Positions 17,564 to 26,218 of a stretch of DNA of 64,000 bases are shown one piece after another; position 1 is the first letter of the stretch, and each line of letters begins with the position of its first letter. Source of the DNA: Lachnospiraceae bacterium (lineage in GTDB: Bacteria > Bacillota > Clostridia > Lachnospirales > Lachnospiraceae); NCBI GenBank assembly GCA_022845955.1, contig AP025576.1:5270001-5334000 (forward strand), written 5' to 3'. The position numbers were made by a program, and so were the translations under genes. The notes under the pieces are model-generated. The model was not told the DNA's origin, ran no database searches, and worked only from the letters and a program-made list of their open reading frames with translations.

Positions 17564-19177
17564 TTATTCTATTTTTCGCAGATCGCACCGGCTGTTAATC
17601 TGATATAAAAGCAGGGAGACTGCCAGGAGCACCGCGGTGATAACGCCCATGAATAAATCGGAAGGGATCCCCGGCAGCAGCACACGCAGGCCCACGGGAA
17701 CCAGGGCGAACAGCATTCCTCCCAGGACGGTTATCATAGTGGAACCGCTTTGTTTGATTACCGTCGTTTCATTGTCCCAGTTGAAAACGGGCATTTTGAG
17801 GTTAATGGTAATTCCGAACACCGCCGCAAAACAGGCATAGGATCCGGGAACCAGAATCAGCCAGATGGGAGTCTCACCGCCGGTCTGCCCGGAAAGTATC
17901 AGGATGACAGCGGAAAGCAGGATGGCAGGTACCGAAAGCGTGAAGGCGACCATCATTTTTGCATCCAGAATCGTCCGGGTGGGAATCGGCAGGGATTTCG
18001 GTATCCACCACTGTTTTCCTTCCATGGATATAGAAGAAGAAGTGGTGCTTCCCATCATGATCATAAGGGACAAAAGAAACGGCAGGATGCTTCCTATGGA
18101 AAAAGGCATCGTGAACCCTTCCCCGCCTCCCAAAGCCAGATAGGATTCCAGTTTATCCATCCCTGTAAATGCCAGCAATATGGCTGCGCCCACCATAAGA
18201 ACATATCCGATTAATGTATTCAGTACATAAATGTTGGATGCCAAATACCGTTTCATCTCTTTTATATACAGCGCTTTGAGAAGGGAGTTCTTTTTTTGTG
18301 CCTGCATCCGGTAGTTCTTTTTGGCCGCATGGGAGCGCAGGGCACTGCTGATGCTCACATATTTCCATTGGACCAAAGCGGCGAACAGCAGGAAGGTGCC
18401 GAACGATACTGCCAGGAATCCCGCGTTAGCCGCAGCATTTCCGCCGGTAATACCCGCGGTATACAGCCCTGATAACGGATACACCCCGTTGACCTTCTCC
18501 ACTCCCAGCGTAATCATACCTGCCATATCCGCCAGATTCATGTCCTCCGCCCGCATGGAAAATACAATGGATGCGGCCAGGATTCCCAGGGTGCAAAACA
18601 GAGAAAGAAAAATAACCAGCATATTTTTATGCTTAACCCTGGAACCGGCGGCCATTATCAAAGTACCCAGGAAGGATGCCGCAGTCAGCGGCACCAGAGG
18701 CACGAACAAAAGGCTTACCGCAGCTGCCCCATAAAAATAAGGGGACGGGCCGGTCATGACGCCATATACCAGGCTCGCCGGAACCACTGTCAGCGAAGAC
18801 AGCAGAAGGGAACTCAGATACATGTGAAGCAGGCGGCTTACAATGATGGAAAAAGGCCGGATGGGAAGCGCTGTAAGCATCTCAAAATCCCCTGCGGAAA
18901 ACAGAACCGGTCCCGCTTTAAATAAGGTAAAAATAAATATGGCCAGACTGGAGACCGCCACCACAAACCCGGGAACACTTTCCGCAGCGCCCGCAAAACA
19001 CAGAATAAAAGCGGCCCCTGCCGTATAGAACGCCAGCATCACCCCAAGCAGGATATACACGGAAAGCATGAGTATCAGGCGCCCTTTTTTCTTACCGTCT
19101 CTGCAATGAACCACTTCATTGATACCGAATCCTCTCAGCAGCTGGATTTTTAAAAGCCTTACGCTTTGGCTAATCAC
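17564..19177 (-). CDS. ABC-2-type exporter membrane protein
   Basis: The 537-residue protein is highly hydrophobic with roughly a dozen membrane segments and matches large ABC-2 exporter permeases found next to single ATPase genes in Clostridia. The longer frame to 19219 would extend deeper into the ATPase gene. A GTG at 19177 with GGAGGT eight bases upstream is a better start and gives an eight-base overlap with the ATPase stop, implying coupled translation. It would form the channel for the following ATPase. The substrate is unknown; antibiotic or peptide export is a guess. Confidence 0.85.
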   Translation of the reverse strand: MISQSVRLLKIQLLRGFGINEVVHCRDGKKKGRLILMLSVYILLGVMLAFYTAGAAFILCFAGAAESVPGFVVAVSSLAIFIFTLFKAGPVLFSAGDFEMLTALPIRPFSIIVSRLLHMYLSSLLLSSLTVVPASLVYGVMTGPSPYFYGAAAVSLLFVPLVPLTAASFLGTLIMAAGSRVKHKNMLVIFLSLFCTLGILAASIVFSMRAEDMNLADMAGMITLGVEKVNGVYPLSGLYTAGITGGNAAANAGFLAVSFGTFLLFAALVQWKYVSISSALRSHAAKKNYRMQAQKKNSLLKALYIKEMKRYLASNIYVLNTLIGYVLMVGAAILLAFTGMDKLESYLALGGGEGFTMPFSIGSILPFLLSLMIMMGSTTSSSISMEGKQWWIPKSLPIPTRTILDAKMMVAFTLSVPAILLSAVILILSGQTGGETPIWLILVPGSYACFAAVFGITINLKMPVFNWDNETTVIKQSGSTMITVLGGMLFALVPVGLRVLLPGIPSDLFMGVITAVLLAVSLLLYQINSRCDLRKIE

Positions 19178-19883
19178 CTTTGACCACCTCCATAAATACC
19201 TCTTCCAGAGATTTCCCATGGGTCAGGGCGGCTGTTTCCCCGGACACTACAAGTTCTCCATTTTTTATAATAGCTATTTTATTGCACAGCTTTTCCGCCA
19301 CATCCAGGACATGGGTGGAAAAAAAGATGGCGCTGCCTTCCCTGCAGAGTGTATGCATGTTCTGCTTGAGCACAACGGAAGCGCTGGGATCCAGCCCCAC
19401 AAAAGGCTCATCCAGAACCAACAGCTTCGGTTTGTGAATCAGGGCCGATATAATAGCAAGCTTCTGCTTCATGCCATGAGAATAGGAAGAAATCAGGTCT
19501 CCCAGGCTGTCTGTAATCCCGAACTGCTCCGCATATTCCCGTATCCTTTCCGTGCGCACCCCGGAATCCAGCCGGAAGATATCCGCAATAAAATTCAGAT
19601 ACTGGATTCCTGTAAGATGCTCATATAAATCCGGATTATCCGGAATATAAGCCAGCATGGATTTACAGAGCATAGGTTCCTTCTTTATCGAATGCCCGTC
19701 GATGAGAATCTCCCCTTCCCCGAAGTCCAGGATTCCCACCGCCGCCTTAATTGTAGTGGTTTTCCCAGCCCCGTTATGTCCGATAAATCCATAAATATCC
19801 CCTGGCAGAATCTCCAGGTTCAGATCGGAAACGGCCTTCTTACCGCCCTTATATGTTTTTGAAAAATGTATGATCTCTAACAT
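19170..19883 (-). CDS. ABC exporter ATP-binding protein
   Basis: The 237-residue ATPase shows Walker A (GFIGHNGAGKTTTIKAAVG), Q-loop (MLAYIPDNPDLYEHLTG), an altered signature (SYSHGMKQKLAIISAL in place of LSGGQ), Walker B (LLVLDEPFVGLDP) and the switch His (FFSTHVLDVAE). The SHGMKQ form is usual for ABC-2 drug/peptide exporters. Three bases separate its start from the upstream regulator's stop, so regulator, ATPase and permease are one operon. Confidence 0.95.
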   Translation of the reverse strand: MLEIIHFSKTYKGGKKAVSDLNLEILPGDIYGFIGHNGAGKTTTIKAAVGILDFGEGEILIDGHSIKKEPMLCKSMLAYIPDNPDLYEHLTGIQYLNFIADIFRLDSGVRTERIREYAEQFGITDSLGDLISSYSHGMKQKLAIISALIHKPKLLVLDEPFVGLDPSASVVLKQNMHTLCREGSAIFFSTHVLDVAEKLCNKIAIIKNGELVVSGETAALTHGKSLEEVFMEVVKGD

Positions 19884-19886
19884 GCT

Positions 19887-20411
19887 TCACTCCTGTTCTT
19901 CCTCACACGGAGAGGAAATAAAGGTAAGCCTTCTGGGCCTGCGCCCTTCCTCCGGCTTGTTATAAATGTAATCATTATATACGGCTCCGATTTTCCCCGT
20001 CATCTCCACGAACTCCTCATCCGTAAGAAGCAGGGTGGAACTGCTCAGACTCAGCATATCCTTAACCGGATCATTGCCTTTCCTGCCGAAATAAGCGGTA
20101 AAGGATGCCATCAGGGAAAACAAGGCGGACTGTACCAGCCCCTCCACGCCATTCCTGTCATATTCCCCCATCGGCTCCTTTACCAGGGCATATGTTTTCT
20201 CCACGGTTCCCCGTTTCCTGCATTCCCGTACCACCTCAATACAGCCAGCATCATAAAGCACCCTGATATGCCGGTACAGGCTGGCGGTGGGGATATCACT
20301 CAGCTCCTCCTTTATAGAAGCCGCCGTCCCTTCCCCATGCAATATCAAATACTGAACAATACGCTGCCTTACAGGATTCATTACCACCCGAATAAATTCC
20401 TGCTGGTCCAT
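19887..20411 (-). CDS. ArsR/HTH_5-type transcriptional regulator of the exporter operon
   Basis: The 174-residue protein opens with a winged helix (FIRVVMNPVRQRIVQYLILH, then SDIPTASLYRHIRVLYDAGC) typical of ArsR-like repressors. A C-terminal helical region of about 90 residues probably serves dimerisation. It lacks the cysteine metal sites of classical ArsR. Three candidate ATGs overlap; 20411 is chosen because AAAGGG lies nine bases before it. As first gene of the operon with the ATPase and permease, it probably represses its own promoter, where a 9-bp dyad sits. Confidence 0.85.
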   Translation of the reverse strand: MDQQEFIRVVMNPVRQRIVQYLILHGEGTAASIKEELSDIPTASLYRHIRVLYDAGCIEVVRECRKRGTVEKTYALVKEPMGEYDRNGVEGLVQSALFSLMASFTAYFGRKGNDPVKDMLSLSSSTLLLTDEEFVEMTGKIGAVYNDYIYNKPEEGRRPRRLTFISSPCEEEQE

Positions 20412-20444
20412 AACCATCATCCCTTTCGATTATTATCAAAAATG

Positions 20445-20469
20445 ATATTATTATCACCATTAATAATAT
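20445..20469. promoter_or_regulatory. candidate operator, ATATTATTA dyad
   Basis: ATATTATTA (20445-20453) and TAATAATAT (20461-20469) form a perfect 9-bp inverted repeat with a seven-base spacer, 34 bases before the regulator start. It may be the autorepressor site. Confidence 0.5.
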
Positions 20470-20536
20470 TTATCACACCCTGATACTACCACCTTTGTAT
20501 CACTGTGTCAACCCAATAATACAGTTTCCATAATAT

Positions 20537-20579
20537 GTTACCCTGTGCAGTAAATGCACAGTACGGAGTGAACAGTAAC
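20537..20579. repeat. short copy of the GTTACTGTTCACTC repeat family
   Basis: The stretch holds TGTGCAGTAAATGCACA (a hairpin) followed by GAGTGAACAGTAAC at 20566-20579. The same order occurs, reverse-complemented and nearly identical over about 36 bases, at 41935-41975. Confidence 0.7.
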
Positions 20580-20616
20580 GTAATAGTAACCGTTCAATTC
20601 TGCTGCTCCAGAACGT

Positions 20617-20854
20617 GGGTGTAGATAAAAAAGGTAGGCGTCACCCGACCCGGCTTCCCTGTGCGGCCTGCTGCCCTGCAAGGATTCCTGTAAGGGGCGT
20701 TATAAGCACGCCGGTCCTTAGGCTGCGTCCTTTGCGGCCTTAGTACCGTTGCGTGATTATCCGAGCGGAAGCGTCCCCTGGAAGGAACCTTGCAGGGCAG
20801 CAGGCCGCACAGGGAAGCCGGGGCGGGTGACACCTACCTTTTTTATCTGCACCC
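20617..20854. repeat. inverted-repeat element with 67-bp arms
   Basis: Arms 20617-20683 and 20788-20854 pair over 67 bases with three mismatches. The tips read GGGTGYAGATAAAAAAGGTA. The 104-base centre contains further short hairpins and no coding frame. A half copy of the tip lies at 22286-22319. It fills part of the gene-free stretch 20412-21236 and resembles a non-autonomous mobile element. Confidence 0.82.
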
Positions 20855-20869
20855 CCAGAACGTATCCTC

Positions 20870-21236
20870 CTTTACATCCCCCCGCCCACTTGCTATACTG
20901 GATCTGACAACGAATATTTTTTACCGGAGTTCTTCCGGAAAAGACAGATTTCCACGGGGCCTGCGGGCCACCACCTATCTCCCGCAGCTTCCCGCCAGGT
21001 AAAGGAGGCGGTTGACTAATGAATCACAAATCGGATGAAATTTTCAAAAAACATATCCAAAGACAAAAATTATCCCCTGCAGAGCATTGATTATGTGAAG
21101 GCATTTTTCTTTGCCAAAGGCCCTGTGCCCACAGGCCGGTAAGGTAAAATGCTCTGTACGGGGAGAATACGGAAACCGCATCACATATTCGTGTTCTGCA
21201 CTTATTATCAAAAAAATAATAAGGAGCGGATAGCTT
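20870..21236 (+). other. gene-poor stretch with two possible very short ORFs
   Basis: AAAGGAGGCGG at about 21001-21010 precedes ATG 21019 of a 23-residue frame ending at 21090; an overlapping 35-residue frame runs 21035-21142. Neither resembles a known family. They could be leader peptides for the CD3324-like gene or remnants. Nothing else is clear here. Confidence 0.2.
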
Positions 21237-21539
21237 ATGAAATGCGTAAATGCAGCACAAATACTACCGGAAGATCTGCTGGCGGAAATCCGCCGCTATA
21301 CAAATGGGGAAAGACTTCTCTATATCCCGGAGGAATCCCGGAGAAAAGGCTGGGGAGAAACCAATGGCTCCCGGAGCTTTTACAGAAAAAGGAATCAGGA
21401 AATGTACCGCCTGTACCAGGCCGGCAGCACGGTACCCGAGCTTGCCGGGACCTTCCATCTGGCAGAAAATACGGTGAGAAAAATTATATATGGGAACCGG
21501 CCGGATCTTTCGCCGCAGGCGGTACAGCCGCCTACCTGA
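21237..21539 (+). CDS. CD3324-family helix-turn-helix protein
   Basis: The 100-residue protein starts with ILPEDLLAEIRRYTNGERLL, then YIPEESRRKGWGETNGSRSF, and ends in a helix-turn-helix (MYRLYQAGSTVPELAGTFHL, AENTVRKIIYG). This order is the signature of the CD3324 family, small Mor-like DNA-binding proteins common in clostridia. A GGAGCGG box precedes the start. Its targets are unknown; no partner gene is adjacent. Confidence 0.82.
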   Translation: MKCVNAAQILPEDLLAEIRRYTNGERLLYIPEESRRKGWGETNGSRSFYRKRNQEMYRLYQAGSTVPELAGTFHLAENTVRKIIYGNRPDLSPQAVQPPT

Positions 21540-21603
21540 AATACCACAAAAAACCGCGGAAAGCAGGTTACGGATATCACCTCCGCGGGCCATCCTTGTG
21601 TTC

Positions 21604-21692
21604 CATAAAAAAACAGAGCACCGCAGCACTGGAATACTCCCCTCACGCAGGATTACATCCTGCAGGAAGTATTGCCGTTGCGGGCTCTGTTG
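21604..21692 (-). terminator. long-stem terminator of the rhodanese gene
   Basis: On the minus strand a long imperfect stem (ACAGAGC at 21613-21619 with GCTCTGT at 21684-21690, with an inner GCAGGAT/ATCCTGC hairpin) starts right after the stop and ends in seven T. The CD3324 gene converges on it. Confidence 0.75.
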
Positions 21693-22136
21693 CTATTCTA
21701 TTCCGCTTTCCGTTTCATACGGCCAGTCCATGATTCCGCCAAAATCATAAATCTGTGTGTACCCTGCTTCCACCAGCTTTTTTGCCGCCTGGGCGCTACG
21801 GTTTCCGCTGCGGCAGTACACAAGGATTTCCTGGTCCATATCGGGCAGCTGTTCCTGCTTTTCTGTCCCTATGCTTTCATTCGGTATCAGGATAGCTCCC
21901 GGAATATGGCTTTCCTCATATTCCTCCTGTGTTCTCACATCCAGAATGATAATAGTGTCATCGGAATCCATTCTGTTTTTTGCTTCTTCTGCTGTTATTT
22001 TATGATATTCCCCTTTCATTGCTTCCTCCTGTACTGTTTCCGTATTTTCACTGCGGTTCCCGCAGGCTGTGAGCACGCCTGCCAGAACTCCGGTAATAAG
22101 AATAACCATTATTGCCCTTTTTATTCCGTTCCTCAT
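21693..22136 (-). CDS. rhodanese-domain lipoprotein
   Basis: The 147-residue protein has a lipoprotein signal ending VLTACGN and a single rhodanese domain from about residue 45. Recognisable parts are IIILDVRTQEEYEESHIPGA and the active-site loop LVYCRSGNRSAQAAKKL with the sulfur-carrying Cys. It would sit on the outer face of the membrane and handle sulfane sulfur or serve a redox function. It stands alone between terminators; the partner is unknown. Confidence 0.92.
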   Translation of the reverse strand: MRNGIKRAIMVILITGVLAGVLTACGNRSENTETVQEEAMKGEYHKITAEEAKNRMDSDDTIIILDVRTQEEYEESHIPGAILIPNESIGTEKQEQLPDMDQEILVYCRSGNRSAQAAKKLVEAGYTQIYDFGGIMDWPYETESGIE

Positions 22137-22285
22137 ATAGTGCCTCCTTTTCGTTTTATACTGTAATTATATTAGTTACAGTTATTTCTGTCAAGAAAAA
22201 TATTTTCCTGCTTTAAGTAATTACTATTCAAAGGTGATATTATCCTTTTACCAGTTGGAAAGGCCCATGAAGTCAGAAAACAAAA

Positions 22286-22319
22286 GGGGCGGGGGACGCC
22301 ATACTTTTTATCTGCACCC
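22286..22319. repeat. half copy of the GGGTGCAGATAAAAA element tip
   Basis: Reverse-complemented, this stretch reads GGGTGCAGATAAAAAGTATG followed by a CCC-rich part. It matches the outer 34 bases of the arms of the 20617-20854 element with a few differences. No second arm is present. Confidence 0.6.
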
Positions 22320-22328
22320 GGGAGCTGT

Positions 22329-22357
22329 TTGACATTTCCATGTGCTCATATTAAAAT
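22329..22357 (+). promoter_or_regulatory. promoter of the monooxygenase-like gene
   Basis: TTGACA (22329-22334), 17 bases, then TAAAAT (22352-22357), 37 bases before the GTG start. Confidence 0.6.
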
Positions 22358-22393
22358 GAAAAAGCTGGCAGTATGATTGGAGGAGGGGTTGGA

Positions 22394-22741
22394 GTGTTTA
22401 ATGAAATTTGTATTTATGAAGCGAAAATCGATAAACAAGATGAAATAGAAGCTTTAATGAAAGAAGTTGCCGAATTCTATCTTTCACAACCCGGGGTTAT
22501 CGATGTGAAGTATATCAAACGCACACACCGGCAAGAGGATTTCAACGCTGTCAAGGAAGGGAAACCGCCTGTCCGCTTGACAAAATGGGTGGGTAAAGTC
22601 ACATATATTTTGCACTGGACACTTGAGGATGAAGAAACCCATGCCCGCGTTTCCAAGCTTGGATTGGAGCAGTTTTATAAAAGATGGAATCGTTGCCTGA
22701 CTACAATGCCTAGAATCTTATTGGGTGAGAACGTTGTATAG
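22394..22741 (+). CDS. small antibiotic-biosynthesis-monooxygenase-like (ABM/Dabb-fold) protein
   Basis: The 115-residue protein begins VFNEICIYEAKIDKQDEIEA and continues with a PGVIDVKYIKRTHR strand, the pattern of dimeric alpha-beta barrel proteins of the ABM type. These act as small haem- or quinone-handling oxygenases or as sensors; no active-site residue can be assigned here. GTG 22394 has GGAGGAGGGG just upstream and is preferred over the ATG at 22373, which lies inside that box. It stands alone, with lower GC than its neighbours, next to a mobile-element remnant, so transfer is possible. Confidence 0.65.
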   Translation: MFNEICIYEAKIDKQDEIEALMKEVAEFYLSQPGVIDVKYIKRTHRQEDFNAVKEGKPPVRLTKWVGKVTYILHWTLEDEETHARVSKLGLEQFYKRWNRCLTTMPRILLGENVV

Positions 22742-22959
22742 TTCGGCTGCGTATCTCCCCTTTAGCAGTTCTTAGCAGCGGAAAGCAGTGCAAAGCGGTA
22801 CACTTTGCGTTTTTCCGCCTTTTCATCTCCGTGAAAACCTGAAAATCTGCTTGCCGGTGTCCATCGCCGATCCCCCGGTAAGGGTGTGCAATACCAGGCC
22901 TGTCAGCAGGCCACTTAAGGGCTTGCTTTACAAAATCGTGCCGTCAGGAGGAGACTGTC

Positions 22960-23631
22960 ATGCGCTTATTGATTGCTGAGGATGAAAAAGATTTAAACCA
23001 GGTCATTACCAAAACTTTGCAGAAGAACCACTATTCCGTGGATTCCTGCCTGGACGGACAGGAGGCCCTGGATTTCCTTGCCATGGCCGAATATGATGCC
23101 ATTATCCTGGACATAATGATGCCCCGGGTCAGCGGTCTTGAGGTATTGCAGAAACTGCGCTCCGCAGGGAATAAAACCCCTGTTTTACTGCTCACCGCCC
23201 GGGACAGTGTCCGTGACAGGGTTGCCGGCCTGGACTCCGGCGCCGATGATTATCTGGTAAAGCCCTTTGCTTTTGAGGAACTGCTGGCGCGCATCCGGGT
23301 CATGCTGCGCAGGGAAGGAGGCCGGTCCGATAACTGCTACCGGATCGCCAACCTGACTGTGGACTGCGATGCCAGGACGGCCTTTCGTGATGACGCAGCC
23401 ATCACCTTGTCCTCCAAAGAATTTTCCATACTGGAATACCTTGTCTGCAATCAGGGAATCGTCCTTTCCCGGGAAAAAATAGAACAGCACATATGGAATT
23501 ACGACTATGAAGGCGGCTCGAACGTGGTGGACGTATATATCCGGTATCTCCGGAAGAAAATCGACGACGGCTTTACCCCGAAACTGATCCATACGGTACG
23601 GGGTGCGGGCTATGTGCTGAAAGAGGCCTGA
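22960..23631 (+). CDS. OmpR-family response regulator
   Basis: The 223-residue protein has a receiver domain (acidic IAEDEKDLNQ, phospho-Asp in AIILDIMMPRVSG, Thr in VLLLTARD, Lys in DDYLVKPFAFEE) and a winged-helix output (LSSKEFSILEYLVCNQG, VVDVYIRYLRKKID, HTVRGAGYVLKEA). AGGAGGAG lies before the ATG. The histidine kinase starts five bases after its stop, so they are a cognate pair. It is about 45% identical by eye to the regulator at 13211. Targets may include genes with 11-base TTTTAATCTT repeats such as the PepSY lipoprotein (inference). Confidence 0.95.
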   Translation: MRLLIAEDEKDLNQVITKTLQKNHYSVDSCLDGQEALDFLAMAEYDAIILDIMMPRVSGLEVLQKLRSAGNKTPVLLLTARDSVRDRVAGLDSGADDYLVKPFAFEELLARIRVMLRREGGRSDNCYRIANLTVDCDARTAFRDDAAITLSSKEFSILEYLVCNQGIVLSREKIEQHIWNYDYEGGSNVVDVYIRYLRKKIDDGFTPKLIHTVRGAGYVLKEA

Positions 23632-23636
23632 AACCT

Positions 23637-25049
23637 ATGAAGAATCTGTCAATCAAACTGAAAATTACTCTGTGGTATACCTTATTTATGACCCTTCTTG
23701 TAATAGGAATCCTCTGGCTGCTTCTATATATCAGCAACAGCAGGCTCCTTTCCAATGCCCGCCTCCGGCTTAAGGACACCGTGACGAGAAGCTTCCATGA
23801 AATCGATTATGAGGACGGTGTGCTGGAATTTGATAACGATATCAATTTTCTGGGGGAAGGAATCTATATCTCGGTATACGATACCGGGGGAAAACTGCTG
23901 TACGGAAGAATCCCCTCCCTTTTCAACGGAGCTCCCGTACTGGTTATGGATGAAATCCAGCAGGTGGATTCCGGCCAGACCCTCTGGTATGTCTATGATT
24001 ACTGCCAGAAAATAGAAGGGTACGGCAACCTGTGGGTACGGGGTATCGCCTCCCAGACCCAGACGGATGCCGCGCTTGCGACCGTCGTACGGCTGGCCCT
24101 TGTTTTTCTCCCCTTTTTTGTCCTCTGCATCGCCGCAGGAGGTTATTTTATTATCCGCCGCACCCTGGCCCCTTTGGCCGCTATGACGGATACCGCGCGG
24201 AAAATCAGCGAAGGCAGCGATCTATCCCGGCGCATCCGGCTGGGAGCCGGAAAGGATGAGGTACATAAAATGGCCCATACCTTTGACCGGATGATGGACA
24301 AACTGGAGGAATCCTTTGAAAACGAAAAGCAGTTCACCTCCGATGTTTCCCATGAGCTGCGCACCCCGGTTACGGTCATCCTTTCCCAATGCGAATATGC
24401 ATTGCAGGAGGATACCTCTCCTTCTGAGGTACAGGACTGCGTCCGTACCATTGCCGGCCAGTCCCGGAAAATGTCCTCCCTTATTTCCCAGCTGCTCACC
24501 CTGGCCCGCGCGGATAAGGGAACCCAGAAGCTCCATTATGAACTGCTGAACCTGAGTGAACTGGCGGAAATCACCGTCGAAGAGCAAAAAAGCATAGCCG
24601 CCGCCAAAGGGATCACCCTGGAAACCCATATTCAGCCGGATATCCTTTTCCGCGGCGATGAAACCATGATGATGCGTCTTTTCATCAATCTGCTATCCAA
24701 CAGTATTACCTACGGCAGGGAAAACGGAACGACCCGGATCACGCTCACCAGCGACGGAAGCCGCATTACCGGTTCGGTATCCGACAACGGTATCGGTATT
24801 GAGAAGGATAAGCTGGATAAGATATGGAAACGTTTTTACCAGGTGAATCCCGCCAGAAGCTCCGGCGAAAGGGAAGGGGCCGGACTGGGGCTGCCTATGG
24901 TCAAATGGATTACCGAAGCTCACGGCGGAACCATCCGTGTGGAAAGCACACCCGGTGAAGGATCTGCTTTTACCTTTTCCTGGGAAACGGCTTTACAGGA
25001 GGGCGTCCGGGGAAGTATAATGAAAGGGCAGGGGGAGACACCCATATAA
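23637..25049 (+). CDS. HAMP-containing sensor histidine kinase
   Basis: The 470-residue kinase has an N-terminal helix (KITLWYTLFMTLLVIGILWL), an extracellular sensor of about 120 residues and a second helix (LVFLPFFVLCIAAGGYFII). HAMP follows (LAPLAAMTDTARKISEGSDL), then the H-box (FTSDVSHELRTPVTVILSQ) and ATPase boxes (NLLSNSITYG, DNGIGIEKD, GAGLGLPMVKWI). It is EnvZ/ArlS-like in layout and pairs with the regulator just upstream. The signal is unknown. Confidence 0.95.
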   Translation: MKNLSIKLKITLWYTLFMTLLVIGILWLLLYISNSRLLSNARLRLKDTVTRSFHEIDYEDGVLEFDNDINFLGEGIYISVYDTGGKLLYGRIPSLFNGAPVLVMDEIQQVDSGQTLWYVYDYCQKIEGYGNLWVRGIASQTQTDAALATVVRLALVFLPFFVLCIAAGGYFIIRRTLAPLAAMTDTARKISEGSDLSRRIRLGAGKDEVHKMAHTFDRMMDKLEESFENEKQFTSDVSHELRTPVTVILSQCEYALQEDTSPSEVQDCVRTIAGQSRKMSSLISQLLTLARADKGTQKLHYELLNLSELAEITVEEQKSIAAAKGITLETHIQPDILFRGDETMMMRLFINLLSNSITYGRENGTTRITLTSDGSRITGSVSDNGIGIEKDKLDKIWKRFYQVNPARSSGEREGAGLGLPMVKWITEAHGGTIRVESTPGEGSAFTFSWETALQEGVRGSIMKGQGETPI

Positions 25050-25060
25050 AAAAACGCAGC

Positions 25061-25645
25061 ATGAGGCATCAGACAGGGGGGAGGGCACCCATTATAAAAA
25101 ACATATCTGTAATTGATGCGCAGGGAAATGTATATGAAGCCACCTGGCCCAAACGTGCCAGAGGTCTTGTTAAGAACGGCAGGGCACGCTTCGTCAACGA
25201 GACTACCATCTGCCTTGCGTGCCCGCCGGATATTACGGAGGGTAAATTTATGAACGTAAAAGATATTTTAAACCAGACTTCCCAGAAGGAAGCGGTACAG
25301 GAAACCGCAGCTGCCGGAACGGATGCAGAACCCGATATGTCTTATATCATCCGTAAAATCGATCAGATCATGGATGATTCCCGGTATATCAGGGATGCCC
25401 TGGGACAGCTGGAACACGCAGAAGGTGACACCACCATGGCTATCAGCAACGTGGTGGAAAACAGGGAACGGACTAACCAGTGTATGATTGCGTTACTTCA
25501 GAAAATGCTGGAGGCCACGAAACCCCAGACAAAGGATACCGGCGTAACTAAGCTGGAAATTATACAAAATCTCCTGTCCTCTTCCGATATGGATGATGAG
25601 TATAAGTGCGAAATACTTACACAGGTTATACAGCGAATCCTATAA
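25061..25645 (+). CDS. conserved clostridial protein of unknown function
   Basis: No named function is recognised. The 194-residue product has an N-terminal basic module (IKNISVIDAQGNVYEATWPK then RARGLVKNGRARFVNE and a CLACPP end), a low-complexity linker and a helical C-terminal part. N-terminal modules of this kind recur in Lachnospiraceae proteins. The start is uncertain: ATG 25061 has no close ribosome site, while AGGGGGGAGG at 25075-25084 lies six bases before an ATT at 25091 exactly where the conserved module begins. The leader contains an imperfect tandem duplication (25028-25057 and 25073-25104), which may have displaced the original start. It may be co-transcribed with the kinase 11 bases upstream. 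Confidence 0.7.
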   Translation: MRHQTGGRAPIIKNISVIDAQGNVYEATWPKRARGLVKNGRARFVNETTICLACPPDITEGKFMNVKDILNQTSQKEAVQETAAAGTDAEPDMSYIIRKIDQIMDDSRYIRDALGQLEHAEGDTTMAISNVVENRERTNQCMIALLQKMLEATKPQTKDTGVTKLEIIQNLLSSSDMDDEYKCEILTQVIQRIL

Positions 25646-25736
25646 GTCAGATACCCTGAAGCGGGAATTGGGGGGAGCGGGGGCAGGACGATACGCAGAT
25701 GCGTAAGGTGGTCCTGCTGCTGACAGAAAGGAAAGG

Positions 25737-25787
25737 GATGCCGGCGGATAATCATTTTAATATGATTATCCGCCGGCATCTTTTTTT
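25737..25787 (+). terminator. strong rho-independent terminator
   Basis: A perfect 19-bp stem (25737-25755 with 25762-25780), six-base loop and TTTTTTTATT tail follow the regulator/kinase/unknown-protein run. Confidence 0.93.
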
Positions 25788-25805
25788 ATTATGTAAATCA
25801 AGGTT

Positions 25806-25919
25806 CTATCGTTCCGCATGACCGGAAAACTTCCTGATGGAGGTTTTTTCTCCGTCGTAATACTTCTTCAGGTATTGGTGCAGGCAATCATGACACGCCT
25901 CCCTGTATGCTTCAAAATC
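25806..25919 (-). pseudogene. C-terminal remnant of an unidentified protein
   Basis: The minus strand encodes DFEAYREACHDCLHQYLKKY followed by YDGEKTSIRKFSGHAER and a stop, with TAA directly upstream. The protein-like composition suggests the end of a lost gene, possibly from a mobile element. I do not recognise the family. The rest of the gap 25920-26218 is AT-rich with no gene seen. Confidence 0.4.
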
Positions 25920-26218
25920 TTAAAGTTCCCTTCCGTCAGTGCCAGTTAAGGCCAAAATCTGCAAATTCGAGCCAACTTATTGAAAAAAGATATTATGATA
26001 ATTAATCTATGATAAATTATAGTAACGATCACAATAGAATATAGATCACGAATGCGGAGCATGAATATATCTGCAACGAAACAAGACAGAGGGAATCCAT
26101 TGATTGGTTTGTAACATCTATGGTTGAATGAATTGGAGGGGTTTTCCCCCTTTCAGCAGTTCCTATGGAGCCGCCCTTTTTGTCTGTCCGCATACAAAAC
26201 AACAGGAGGAAAACGGGG

